A stretch of DNA of 24,778 bases from Paludibacteraceae bacterium (GCA_016292775.1 JAEDFN010000024.1:1-24778), one strand, 5' to 3'; counted from the stretch's first letter, positions 8,242 through 16,647 are shown. Made by a program: numbers and translations. Notes: generated by a model from the letters alone, not told the origin.

Positions 8242-8912
8242 TAAACATACAAGAAAACATAAATAGAATTAGATTAGCCATACCGGAGCATGTAAAATTA
8301 GTTTGCGTTTCCAAATTTCATCCGGTAGAAGATATTCTTACCGCATATAAGTGTGGCGAAAGATATTTTGGAGAAAATAGGCCACAAGAATTGGTTTCCA
8401 AAGTACCTGAACTACCGGAAGATATCAAATGGCAATTCATAGGAAATTTACAGACAAACAAAGTAAAATTTGTGGTACCGAATGCAGAAATGATACATAG
8501 TGTTTCTAACGAGCGACTATTGGAAGAGATAAATAAAACTGCATTAAAACTTCAAAAAAAGCAGAAAATTTTGATTGAATTGCACGTTGCGCAAGAAGAA
8601 ACAAAACAAGGATTTACTACAGAAGAGGCAATAAATCTATTTACTCCGAGCTACATAAGCAAATTTTCGAACTTAGAATTTTGCGGAGTAATGGGCATGG
8701 CCTCATTAACCGAAGACAAGAACTTAATACGCAGAGATTTTCAATCGATAGCAAACACCTTTAAAATTTTAAAAAATAACACTTTTAACACCCCTTCTTT
8801 TAAAGAGATATCAATGGGTATGTCTCACGATTATGAAATAGCTATAGAAGAAGGGAGCACCATAGTACGCATTGGCACATCAATATTTGGAGAACGACAA
8901 TACAACAAATAA
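8238..8912 (+). CDS. yggS: Pyridoxal phosphate homeostasis protein (YggS/PLPBP family)
   Basis: YggS/PLPBP proteins bind PLP without known catalytic activity and keep vitamin B6 and amino-acid pools balanced in the cytosol. The 224-residue protein is of normal family length and is a single alanine-racemase-like TIM barrel. Visible landmarks are VSKFHP with the PLP-binding Lys26, FGENRPQE (about 49-56), WQFIGNLQTNK (about 70-80), and the phosphate-binding C-terminal block MGMSHDYEIAI..GSTIVRIGTSIFGER. The ATG at 8238 overlaps the preceding stop by four bases. The gene ends just ahead of the iorA promoter, and no terminator is evident between them. Function by family is secure; the reason for its link to DUF4494 is unknown. 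Confidence 0.95.
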   Translation: MINIQENINRIRLAIPEHVKLVCVSKFHPVEDILTAYKCGERYFGENRPQELVSKVPELPEDIKWQFIGNLQTNKVKFVVPNAEMIHSVSNERLLEEINKTALKLQKKQKILIELHVAQEETKQGFTTEEAINLFTPSYISKFSNLEFCGVMGMASLTEDKNLIRRDFQSIANTFKILKNNTFNTPSFKEISMGMSHDYEIAIEEGSTIVRIGTSIFGERQYNK

Positions 8913-8927
8913 ATATTGGTCCAAAAA

Positions 8928-8958
8928 TTTGATAATTCAATAATAATTTGTAACTTTG
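8928..8958 (+). promoter_or_regulatory. Promoter of iorAB
   Basis: TTTG (8928-8931), a 19-base spacer and TAACTTTG (8951-8958) match the Bacteroides sigma-70 consensus completely. Transcription should start near 8965, leaving a leader of about 60 bases before the iorA ATG. The leader contains no hairpin that I can see. Confidence 0.82.
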
Positions 8959-9024
8959 CCAAGCAAAAAAGACACTAAAACTTTCAAAATGACAATTTAA
9001 CAATTACCTTAAATATAGTAATAC

Positions 9025-10632
9025 ATGGATAAATTATTATTATTAGGCGACGAAGCCATAGCACAAGCCGCCATAGATGCGGGATTATCAGGAGTATATG
9101 CTTATCCCGGCACTCCTTCAACAGAAATAACCGAGTATATTCAAGACTCTAAAATGGCAAAAGAGCGTGGCATTCGTAGTGAGTGGTGTGCAAATGAAAA
9201 AACAGCAATGGAGGCTGCATTAGGAATGAGTTATGCAGGCAAGAGAGCTCTATATTGCTGTAAACACGTAGGTATGAATGTGGCTGCAGACTGTTTTGTA
9301 AACTCTGCTATTACAGGTATTAATGGTGGATTGATTTACATAGCTGCTGATGACCCATCAATGCACTCATCACAAAACGAACAAGATTCAAGATTCTATG
9401 CAGACTTTGCTTTAATTCCTGCCTTAGAGCCTTCAAATCAACAAGAAGCATACGATATGATTCATTATGGTTACGAACTTTCAGAGCGTTTAAAATTGCC
9501 TATAATGATGCGTATCACAACTCGTATGGCTCACTCTCGTGCCGGTGTTACACGTAAATCAGAAGTAAGAGCTCAAAATGAGATGTCTTATCCAAAAGAT
9601 AAGATGCAATATATACTTCTCCCTGCAGTAGCTCGCCGTCAATATCAAAGTTTGTTGGATAAACAACAAATCATGGTTGAAGAATCAGAGAATAGTGCAT
9701 TTAACAAATATATAGATGGAGAAAACAAAAAATTAGGTATTATCGCATGCGGAATTGGATATAACTATTTAATGGAGAATTTTGCAGACCGCAAATGTCC
9801 TTATCCTGTACTTAAAATCAGTCAATATCCAATGCCTACAAAACTTGTTTCCAAGATATATGATGAGTGCGATGAGATATTAATTTTAGAAGAAGGTCAA
9901 CCATTATATGAACGTCTACTTAGAGGTATTCTTAATAAAGGAAAAGTTATCAAAGGTAGATTAGACGGCACCCTTCCACGTACAGGTGAATTATCACCAA
10001 ACGCTGTAGGCAAAGCCCTTGGATTAGAAGTTGAATGCGGCATGCCAATTCCAAGTTTGGTAGCTCCTCGTCCTCCAAAATTATGCGATGGATGCCCTCA
10101 TATAGATTCTTATACAGCACTTAACGAAGCAATGAAATCATTCCCGGGCGGTAGAGTATTTTCTGATATAGGTTGCTACACATTAGGTGCATTACCTCCA
10201 TTTGAAGCAATTTATTCTACCGTAGATATGGGTGCTTCTATTACTATGGCAAAAGGAGCTTCAGAAGCAGACTTATTACCATCTGTAGCCGTTATTGGAG
10301 ACTCTACATTTACTCATAGTGGTATGACAGGCCTTTTGGATTGCTGCGTAGATAACGCCAATGTTACTGTCGTAATACTTGACAATGAAATCACTGGTAT
10401 GACAGGTTCTCAAAAATCTTCTGCAACAGGACGTCTTGAAAGTATCTGTACTGGTATTGGTGTTGATCCAAAACATATTCGTGTAATCAATCCATTGAAA
10501 AAATATTTTGAAGAAAACGTAGCAGTCTTCAAAGAAGAAATCGGATATAAAGGTGTTTCTGTAATTATACCTCGTCGTGAATGTATTGTTGCATTAAACA
10601 AACGTCTTAAAGCTGCAAAAAAGAATAAATAA
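9025..10632 (+). CDS. iorA: Indolepyruvate:ferredoxin oxidoreductase, alpha subunit
   Basis: With IorB this cytosolic enzyme oxidatively decarboxylates aryl-2-oxo acids (from Trp, Phe and Tyr) to aryl-acetyl-CoA, passing electrons to ferredoxin; in anaerobes it can also run towards amino-acid synthesis. The 535 residues hold the N-terminal pyrimidine-binding domain (YPGTPSTEI at 27-35, EWCANEKTAMEAALG with Glu58, and CCKHVGMNVAAD), a middle domain, and the C-terminal TPP domain: CDGCPH at 354-359 and GDSTF to LDNEITGMTG at 425-461. Archaeal IorA proteins carry an additional C-terminal ferredoxin domain with two four-cysteine clusters. Here the chain ends about 75 residues after the TPP motif and that domain is absent. 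I believe this short form also occurs in other Bacteroidota but cannot check. The promoter lies at 8928-8958. Confidence 0.93.
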   Translation: MDKLLLLGDEAIAQAAIDAGLSGVYAYPGTPSTEITEYIQDSKMAKERGIRSEWCANEKTAMEAALGMSYAGKRALYCCKHVGMNVAADCFVNSAITGINGGLIYIAADDPSMHSSQNEQDSRFYADFALIPALEPSNQQEAYDMIHYGYELSERLKLPIMMRITTRMAHSRAGVTRKSEVRAQNEMSYPKDKMQYILLPAVARRQYQSLLDKQQIMVEESENSAFNKYIDGENKKLGIIACGIGYNYLMENFADRKCPYPVLKISQYPMPTKLVSKIYDECDEILILEEGQPLYERLLRGILNKGKVIKGRLDGTLPRTGELSPNAVGKALGLEVECGMPIPSLVAPRPPKLCDGCPHIDSYTALNEAMKSFPGGRVFSDIGCYTLGALPPFEAIYSTVDMGASITMAKGASEADLLPSVAVIGDSTFTHSGMTGLLDCCVDNANVTVVILDNEITGMTGSQKSSATGRLESICTGIGVDPKHIRVINPLKKYFEENVAVFKEEIGYKGVSVIIPRRECIVALNKRLKAAKKNK

Positions 10633-10639
10633 TTAAATT

Positions 10640-10644
10640 AGGAG
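10640..10644 (+). promoter_or_regulatory. Strong Shine-Dalgarno site of iorB
   Basis: AGGAG lies nine bases before the iorB ATG, in the 21-base gap after the iorA stop. It is the clearest SD sequence I found in the window; most starts here have none, as is usual for Bacteroidota. It may serve to match IorB output to IorA. Confidence 0.65.
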
Positions 10645-10653
10645 ATAAAAACA

Positions 10654-11229
10654 ATGAAAATAGATATAATATTATGTGGCGTAGGCGGTATGGGAGCCTT
10701 AAGTTCTGCTGCAATCATTTCTAAAGCTGCCCTCGATATGGGTTGGTATATGAAACAGGCTGAAACTCACGGAATGAGCCAACGTGGTGGTGACGTACAA
10801 TCACATTTAAGAATTAGTGACGAACCTATTGCCTCGGATTTAATCCCTGAAGGTCAATGTGATATAATTCTTTCTGTAGAACCTATGGAAGCATTACGTT
10901 ATCTACCTTTCTTAAATAAAAATGGTTGGGTGATAACTAATAAAAATCCTTTCATAAATATACCTAACTATCCAAATCAAGATGAATTGATGGCTGAAAT
11001 TAATAAAATTCCAAACCACATTATTTTTGATGCGGATGCAATTGCTAAAGAGATTAAGAATCCTAAAGGTACCAACATGGTAGTATTAGGTGCTGCCTCT
11101 AAATATCTTAAAATTGATATTGAAAAATTGGAAGATGCAGTTAGAAGTATCTTTGGCAAAAAAGGCGATGATATCGTAAATGCCAATATCAATGCATTAA
11201 GAGCAGGAAGAGCTATTGCCGACAAATAA
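10654..11229 (+). CDS. iorB: Indolepyruvate:ferredoxin oxidoreductase, beta subunit
   Basis: IorB is the small subunit, equivalent to the gamma domain of 2-oxoacid:ferredoxin oxidoreductases, and helps bind CoA and complete the active site. The 191-residue protein begins with the glycine-rich motif CGVGGMGALSSAAII (8-22), followed by AETHGMSQRGGDVQSHLR (37-54), the signature of the family. The C-terminal half has TNMVVLGAASKYL and a helix ending GRAIADK. Length is normal and no domain is missing. It is 21 bases downstream of iorA with a good ribosome binding site and ends before the hairpin at 11254-11289, so iorA-iorB is a two-gene operon. Confidence 0.94.
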   Translation: MKIDIILCGVGGMGALSSAAIISKAALDMGWYMKQAETHGMSQRGGDVQSHLRISDEPIASDLIPEGQCDIILSVEPMEALRYLPFLNKNGWVITNKNPFINIPNYPNQDELMAEINKIPNHIIFDADAIAKEIKNPKGTNMVVLGAASKYLKIDIEKLEDAVRSIFGKKGDDIVNANINALRAGRAIADK

Positions 11230-11253
11230 TAAAAATTATTTATAATAAATTTT

Positions 11254-11289
11254 ATAGAGCGATTAAGAATTTAATCGCTCTATTTTTTT
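11254..11289 (+). terminator. Intrinsic terminator of iorAB
   Basis: TAGAGCGATTAA (11255-11266) pairs perfectly with TTAATCGCTCTA (11271-11282) around the tetraloop GAAT, followed by seven T residues (11283-11289). It lies 25 bases after the iorB stop and ends the iorAB transcript. Confidence 0.93.
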
Positions 11290-11306
11290 GATGAAAAAAT
11301 TTAATG

Positions 11307-11314
11307 TATATTTG
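11307..11314 (+). promoter_or_regulatory. Promoter -7 element of nth
   Basis: TATATTTG matches TAnnTTTG 20 bases before the nth ATG. The nearest upstream TTTG (11287-11290, in the terminator T tract) is 16 bases away, shorter than the usual 19-21, so the -33 element is uncertain. Confidence 0.55.
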
Positions 11315-11334
11315 CACCAAAATATAATTAGGGT

Positions 11335-11970
11335 ATGACACTTAAAGAAAGATACGAAAAGGTAATAAATTGGTTTATTTCTACCAATGCACCATCATTA
11401 CCGGAATTAAAATTCAGTGATAATTTTTCTCTTCTTGTGGCAGTTATGCTAAGCGCACAATGCACAGACAAGAGAGTAAATATGGTTACCCCTATACTTC
11501 TGACAAAATATCCAAATGCGGAAAGTATGAGTAAAGCATCGGAAAATGAATTGTTTTCTATTATTAGTTCAATCTCATATCCAAATTCAAAAGCAAAGCA
11601 TCTCAAAGAGATGTCGACATTATTATTTGAAAAATTTCAAGGAATAGTACCTAATAATCTAGAAGATTTAACTTCGTTGCCCGGAGTTGGAAGAAAAACT
11701 GCAAATGTTGTACTTGCAGTTGCTTTTAATCAACCTACCATGGCAGTAGACACTCATGTCTTTAGAGTATCCAATAGGATTGGATTAGTAAAGAGTAATT
11801 CTGTTTTGGAAACAGAAAAACAGTTAGTAAAACATATCCCGGATGAAATTATTCCTAAAGCACATCATTGGCTAATATTACACGGCAGATATGTATGTAC
11901 TGCAAGAAATCCAAAATGTGAACAATGTGGAATAAATACTTTTTGTAAATACTATAACAATAATAAATAA
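11335..11970 (+). CDS. nth: Endonuclease III (DNA glycosylase/AP lyase)
   Basis: Nth removes oxidised pyrimidines from DNA and cuts the abasic site in base excision repair. The 211-residue protein has every key element: the helix-hairpin-helix LPGVGRKTANVVL (115-127) with catalytic Lys121, the aspartate Asp139 in AVDTHVFR, and the iron-sulfur loop C188-x6-C195-x2-C198-x5-C204. The spacing equals that of E. coli Nth (Lys120, Asp138). The ATG at 11335 gives a normal N-terminus. The next gene starts two bases after its stop, so an outer-membrane protein is cotranscribed with it. Confidence 0.97.
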   Translation: MTLKERYEKVINWFISTNAPSLPELKFSDNFSLLVAVMLSAQCTDKRVNMVTPILLTKYPNAESMSKASENELFSIISSISYPNSKAKHLKEMSTLLFEKFQGIVPNNLEDLTSLPGVGRKTANVVLAVAFNQPTMAVDTHVFRVSNRIGLVKSNSVLETEKQLVKHIPDEIIPKAHHWLILHGRYVCTARNPKCEQCGINTFCKYYNNNK

Positions 11971-11972
11971 CC

Positions 11973-12953
11973 ATGCGCAGTATTATCATCTCATTATTTT
12001 TATTACTACTATCCCACTCTCTATTTGGAAAAGAAGTTAAAGGATATATAAAAGATAGAGAAGGATTACCTATCTCTGCGGTAATTATTGAACAAAATAA
12101 TACTGAAAACTATACAATATCTGATATAAACGGATTTTTTTCTATTAATTTAATACCACAAAAAAAAGTAGTTTTAAGATTTAAATATATTGGCTATTAT
12201 ACAAAAGAGATTACTATAGACAAAGAATTTAACGATACAATATTTCTCACCATGATGCCCGGCATTGACTCCGAAGCCGCCCGATATTCAACTTATCATA
12301 AATCTCATGTAGGAGGTTTCGGATTATATATGGGATATAAATTTTCAAAAACTACATTTAATGATTTTAATGAGTTCACTGCTTCACAAATCTCTCAATT
12401 AAATAAAAATATTAATTATGTTAATTTTGGATTGGAAGGGTATATTTATAATTTCTTTATAAATATAGATTTTGGAGTGACACCACTACAAAAAGCAACT
12501 ACAGACAAATTCAGACACATGACAGACTCATATATTGTATCATTTAATATTGGTTATGGATTTAATGTAGCGCCTAAACGTTCAGTAATCATCACACCAT
12601 ACATTGGAGTAAACCATGTAGCTTTTAATGAATATGTAGCCCCTTTAGACAAAAAAATACCCCTTTCCTCTTATTTGGAAATGGGGTATATGGATATAAA
12701 TATGCTTCAATACACCGGTACTATAGGATGTGATTTTACCTTTAAATTATGTAGTACAAAAGCCAATCATAAACAAGGGTTATACTTAACAATTGGAGCC
12801 GACTATCAATATAAGATGAATAAAACACCATATATAGTATCTAAATCTACTCATATTACTACCGATTCAAAAATTAGAATATTTCCGGTAACTGCAAACA
12901 TCACAATGAATTATTATTTCTTTACTAAACAAAAATCTTGGAAAAAGTACTAG
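11973..12953 (+). CDS. Outer-membrane beta-barrel protein with carboxypeptidase-regulatory-like domain
   Basis: The 326-residue product has a type I signal peptide (RSIIISLFLLLLSHSLFG, cleavage probably near residue 19). It is followed by a CarboxypepD_reg-like/CNA_B domain (about 21-93; KGYIKDREGLPISAVIIEQNN, ...DINGFFSINL...) of the kind found at the N-terminus of Bacteroidota outer-membrane proteins. The remainder alternates aromatic and polar residues in likely beta strands (for example VGGFGLYMGYKF, YVNFGLEGYIYNFFINIDFG, SFNIGYGFNV, TIGADYQYKM) and ends in ITMNYYFF, fitting a small 8-10-stranded barrel. It is too short for a SusC/TonB-dependent receptor. No ligand can be read. It sits two bases after nth and overlaps the convergent fbp gene by four bases. 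Confidence 0.75.
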   Translation: MRSIIISLFLLLLSHSLFGKEVKGYIKDREGLPISAVIIEQNNTENYTISDINGFFSINLIPQKKVVLRFKYIGYYTKEITIDKEFNDTIFLTMMPGIDSEAARYSTYHKSHVGGFGLYMGYKFSKTTFNDFNEFTASQISQLNKNINYVNFGLEGYIYNFFINIDFGVTPLQKATTDKFRHMTDSYIVSFNIGYGFNVAPKRSVIITPYIGVNHVAFNEYVAPLDKKIPLSSYLEMGYMDINMLQYTGTIGCDFTFKLCSTKANHKQGLYLTIGADYQYKMNKTPYIVSKSTHITTDSKIRIFPVTANITMNYYFFTKQKSWKKY

Positions 12954-14896
12954 ATTTTCAGTTTATAATACTCTAATAAATCCTTAAGGTCATCAACTTG
13001 TTGTTGTAATTGCTTACCTCTGTCTGTATCACGAACCATCATACGTTGTGTATCAAATTCCACGAGAAATTCCGTACTCTTGATATCCACTCCATGCTCA
13101 ATGGCTTGTATTCTACTTTCAAAAGGCTCATGTTGAACTAATTGCAATCCATGTGAATTGAAAATCAAAGTATATCCGGCAATACCGGTTTCTTTGTGAT
13201 ACGGACGCGAAAAACCACCATCAATGACCAGTACCTTACCATTCGCACGTACAGGACTCTCTCCTTCAATAGTTTTTACAGGAACATGACCGTTAATAAT
13301 ATGACGGTGCGAACCGCTTACACCAAATTCATCAAGAATAATATCACACGTTTTAAAATCATCGCGCAATTTATAAAAATGACCTTGAATTTCTTTATGA
13401 GGGCCCTTTTCTACAACTAGATAACGTTCAAAAGTAGCCATCTGACTCTTATCAAATGTAGGAGAATCAGGGCCACACCACCAATACCACATATAATCAA
13501 GGGCCATTTGATATTCAGGCAAATATTTACAAGGCTGGCAAGCAATACGAATTAATCTATCTACATAATCCAAATAAGCTTTTCCTTTATAGCTTTTTCC
13601 ATTAATTACTACTTCTTTAAAAGTAGCATCTTTATTCATAGGCACTGAAGCATGGAATAAAAGATTACCATTACATACCAAGTACATACTTCCCTTTTGC
13701 AACATCACTTGCAGATGTTTGCTCATCTTAGGGCTCTCAACGAATGAAGTTAGAAGTTTTTCAACAAGACTCTCTTCTGCAGGAGTCAGTTGGAAAGGAT
13801 TATTTTTATCAATAGTAGGGAAATAACTATCTTTTAAATGGAAAGCCTCACCATCCAAATACAACAAACCTTGCTCAAAATCAATCTTATCCAAAAGATT
13901 TCTAAATTCCATTTTCCATTCTTTATGACGAGCAATAATATCATGCTCTAACTTCCATTGGATTACGGAAATAGCCTTGTGCATTTGAGCAATTAATTTT
14001 ACATTTCTTTCATCATAATACTTATCGGCAAAATTCATCTTAGGGGCAAAAGCTTTACAATCTGTAGGATCGTTTTCGTAATATTCCATAGCAAAAGTAG
14101 CTAAAGGAAGAAGATTAATACCATAACCATCCTCAAGAGTAGTTAAATTTGCATATCTAAGAGAAATACGTAACACATTAGCCATACAAGCAACGTTACC
14201 CGCAGCAGCACCCATCCAAAGCACATCATGATTACCCCATTGAATATCAACATCATGATAATCTATTAATCTATCCATTATTAAATGAGCACCTGCACCT
14301 CTATCATAAATATCACCTACAATATGAAGTCTATCAATAACAAGACGTTGAATAAGATGACACATTTCAATTATAAAAGCATCGGAGCGGTCGATTTGAA
14401 TAATACTTTCAAGAATGGCATGAACATAAGCAGTTTTATTCTCATCATCTTCACTCTCATGCATCAATTCTTGAATAATATAAGAAAAATTTTCCGGTAA
14501 AGTTTTTCTCACCTTAGAACGAGTATATTTTGAAGAAACGGCTCTACAAACGCGAACTAATCGAATAAGAGTAATCATGTACCATTCTTTCAAATTTTCC
14601 TCTTCTTCTTTAACAATTTCAAGACGCTCCTCCGGGTAGTAAATAAGAGTACATAATTGCCTTTTTTCTTTTTCTCTCAACTCACTTCCGAATTCTTCAT
14701 TCACTTTTCGTGCAACAGCACCACTAGCATTTCTCATCACATGATCAAAAGCCTCATATTCTCCGTGAATATCAGACAAAAAATGCTCTGTCCCCTTTGG
14801 CAAACTCAAGATCGCTTCCAAATTTATTATTTCTGTACTTGCCGCTGCAATTGATGGAAAACTACGACCTAATAACTCTAAATAACGTGTATTCAT
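12950..14896 (-). CDS. fbp: Fructose-1,6-bisphosphatase class III
   Basis: This enzyme hydrolyses fructose 1,6-bisphosphate to fructose 6-phosphate, the committed step of gluconeogenesis in the cytosol. The 648-residue protein is the class III (FBPase_2, PF06874) type of Firmicutes and Bacteroidota, unrelated to E. coli Fbp. Metal-binding motifs of the calcineurin-like phosphatase core are SDIHGEYEAF (Asp42, His44), GDIYDRG (194-200) and GNHD (221-224). The class-specific C-terminal region contains HRHIINGHVPV and a VIDGGFSRPYH motif. Length is normal and the protein is intact. A full consensus promoter lies at 14924-14955, giving a leader of about 20 bases. Its stop codon shares the CTAG at 12950-12953 with the convergent gene. 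Confidence 0.97.
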   Translation of the reverse strand: MNTRYLELLGRSFPSIAAASTEIINLEAILSLPKGTEHFLSDIHGEYEAFDHVMRNASGAVARKVNEEFGSELREKEKRQLCTLIYYPEERLEIVKEEEENLKEWYMITLIRLVRVCRAVSSKYTRSKVRKTLPENFSYIIQELMHESEDDENKTAYVHAILESIIQIDRSDAFIIEMCHLIQRLVIDRLHIVGDIYDRGAGAHLIMDRLIDYHDVDIQWGNHDVLWMGAAAGNVACMANVLRISLRYANLTTLEDGYGINLLPLATFAMEYYENDPTDCKAFAPKMNFADKYYDERNVKLIAQMHKAISVIQWKLEHDIIARHKEWKMEFRNLLDKIDFEQGLLYLDGEAFHLKDSYFPTIDKNNPFQLTPAEESLVEKLLTSFVESPKMSKHLQVMLQKGSMYLVCNGNLLFHASVPMNKDATFKEVVINGKSYKGKAYLDYVDRLIRIACQPCKYLPEYQMALDYMWYWWCGPDSPTFDKSQMATFERYLVVEKGPHKEIQGHFYKLRDDFKTCDIILDEFGVSGSHRHIINGHVPVKTIEGESPVRANGKVLVIDGGFSRPYHKETGIAGYTLIFNSHGLQLVQHEPFESRIQAIEHGVDIKSTEFLVEFDTQRMMVRDTDRGKQLQQQVDDLKDLLEYYKLKI

Positions 14897-14923
14897 AATA
14901 TTGACTAAGATTTATATTCTATG

Positions 14924-14955
14924 CAAATTTACTGACATTTTTTCAATAAGACAAA
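14924..14955 (-). promoter_or_regulatory. Promoter of fbp
   Basis: On the minus strand, TTTG (14955-14952), a 20-base spacer and TAAATTTG (14931-14924) match the Bacteroides promoter consensus completely, 27 bases upstream of the ATG. The rest of the 224-base divergent gap towards htrA is A+T-rich, and I find no TAnnTTTG for htrA in it. Confidence 0.82.
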
Positions 14956-15120
14956 ATAATACAAAAAAAAATGTCATTACAATTTAAAGGCACGTTTTTT
15001 GATGAGTCAATCATAAGAAATCATAAATCAACAAAAAGTAATACAAAAAGTTAGAAATATCATTTTCATATAATAAATAATAATTTCATTCGTTTTTATT
15101 AAAAACAAAATTAAACAATT

Positions 15121-16590
15121 ATGAAACGGACAAAGATTTTTATAGTATTAGGCGTTGTACTTGCCACTACATTATGTACAATAATCTGTGCAAATGCTAC
15201 CAATAGCAATTCAGACACAGAAACCCCAATGAGTGTACAAACAGAATCATTTAAAACTCAGCACACCCCTGCCACACCAATAAATTCTTATGTAGACTTC
15301 ACTTACGCTGCAGAAAGAAGTGTAGAAGCAGTAGTACACGTGAAAGTAAAAATGGAATTAAAAAACAATTTTGAGAGTATCAACCCACTATTGGAATTCT
15401 TTTTTGGTATTCCTTCAGAACCAAGAGAACCACAGTATCAAGAAGGATCTGGTTCGGGAGTAATTATTTCTACTGATGGATATGTTGTTACAAACAATCA
15501 CGTTATCGACAATGCAAGCACGGTAGAAGTAGTACTCAACGACAAACGCTCATTTGAAGCTAAAGTAATAGGCACTGACGCAACCACAGATTTGGCATTA
15601 TTAAAAATTGAGGCCAACAATTTACCTACAATACCATTTGGCAATTCCGACGAACTCAAAATTGGAGAATGGGTACTTGCTGTTGGAAATCCATTAAATC
15701 TCACATCAACAGTAACTGCCGGCATAGTTAGTGCAAAAGCACGAAATATAAACATCTCTAACAATGAAATGCGAATTGAATCGTTTATACAAACTGATGC
15801 TGCAGTAAATCCCGGAAATTCTGGAGGAGCATTGGTTAACACAAAAGGAGAATTAGTTGGCATTAACACAGCAATAGCTTCAACCACAGGTGCTTATACA
15901 GGATATTCATTTGCAATACCTACATCAATAGTAAATAAAGTAGTAAATGACTTAAAAACGTATTCTGTAGTTCAACGAGCAGTATTAGGAATACAAGTAG
16001 CTGAAATTACTGACAAACTACAAAAAGAGAAAGATTTGGAAACATTACAAGGTGTATACATTATTTCCATCAACGAAAATGGAGCTGCAAAAGATGCCAA
16101 TTTAAAAGAGGGAGATATCATTACATCAATAAATGACATTAAGATATCATCAGTAGCTCAATTACAAGAGCAAATAAGTAAATGCCGACCGGGAGATTAT
16201 ATTAAAGTAGATTATATTAGAGGACGAAATCACAACTCTGTTAACATTAAATTAAAGAATAGTTCCGGCAATACCAATATTATCAAATTATCTGATAATA
16301 ATATATTGGGAGCAAAATTTAAGCCGGTTGACAGTAAAATAAAAAATAGGTATAATTTGCAATACGGTCTTCAAATATCTGAATTGGAAAGTAATAGCAT
16401 CTTGTCAAAAGAGGGCATAAAAAAGGACTTTATAATTTTAAAAGTAAATGGTAATAAAATTTATGATGAAAGAGACTTAACAAATATCATAAATCAAACA
16501 ATAAATGCCGAAGACCAAGACAGAGTATTATTTATCTCAGGAATTAATCCAAGCGGAAAAATATATCATTATGCAATAAAATTGGAATAA
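15121..16590 (+). CDS. Periplasmic Do-family serine protease (HtrA/DegP-like)
   Basis: HtrA proteases degrade and refold misfolded envelope proteins. The 489-residue protein has an N-terminal signal or anchor segment (about 5-24), a short variable linker, a trypsin-like domain (about 60-275) with His127 (TNNHVI), Asp157 (TTDLALL) and Ser234 (NPGNSGGAL), and two PDZ domains (about 285-375 and 395-485). All three catalytic residues are present. The pattern fits TIGR02037 (Do/DegQ) rather than the one-PDZ DegS type. No Bacteroides-type primary promoter is visible in the 224 bases upstream. A stress-controlled alternative promoter would be plausible but is inferred only. The following rpoD has its own promoter. 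Confidence 0.94.
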   Translation: MKRTKIFIVLGVVLATTLCTIICANATNSNSDTETPMSVQTESFKTQHTPATPINSYVDFTYAAERSVEAVVHVKVKMELKNNFESINPLLEFFFGIPSEPREPQYQEGSGSGVIISTDGYVVTNNHVIDNASTVEVVLNDKRSFEAKVIGTDATTDLALLKIEANNLPTIPFGNSDELKIGEWVLAVGNPLNLTSTVTAGIVSAKARNINISNNEMRIESFIQTDAAVNPGNSGGALVNTKGELVGINTAIASTTGAYTGYSFAIPTSIVNKVVNDLKTYSVVQRAVLGIQVAEITDKLQKEKDLETLQGVYIISINENGAAKDANLKEGDIITSINDIKISSVAQLQEQISKCRPGDYIKVDYIRGRNHNSVNIKLKNSSGNTNIIKLSDNNILGAKFKPVDSKIKNRYNLQYGLQISELESNSILSKEGIKKDFIILKVNGNKIYDERDLTNIINQTINAEDQDRVLFISGINPSGKIYHYAIKLE

Positions 16591-16592
16591 GT

Positions 16593-16623
16593 ATTGTTTA
16601 TTCCAAAAAAATGCGTAACTTTG
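16593..16623 (+). promoter_or_regulatory. Promoter of rpoD
   Basis: ATTG (16593-16596), a 19-base spacer and TAACTTTG (16616-16623) fit the Bacteroides consensus. The predicted start near 16630 gives a leader of under 20 bases and rules out translation from the upstream TTG at 16594, which would lie inside the promoter. Confidence 0.78.
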
Positions 16624-16647
16624 CAAGCTAAATTCATTAAAAAGATG

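Noticed and set aside
9025..10632. iorA as a truncated pseudogene
   Set aside because: The TPP domain is complete, the stop is followed by a well-spaced iorB with a good ribosome site, and there is no relic of a ferredoxin domain in any frame after the stop.
11330..11334. AGGG just before the nth ATG as a ribosome binding site
   Set aside because: Only one base separates it from the start codon, too close for Shine-Dalgarno pairing.
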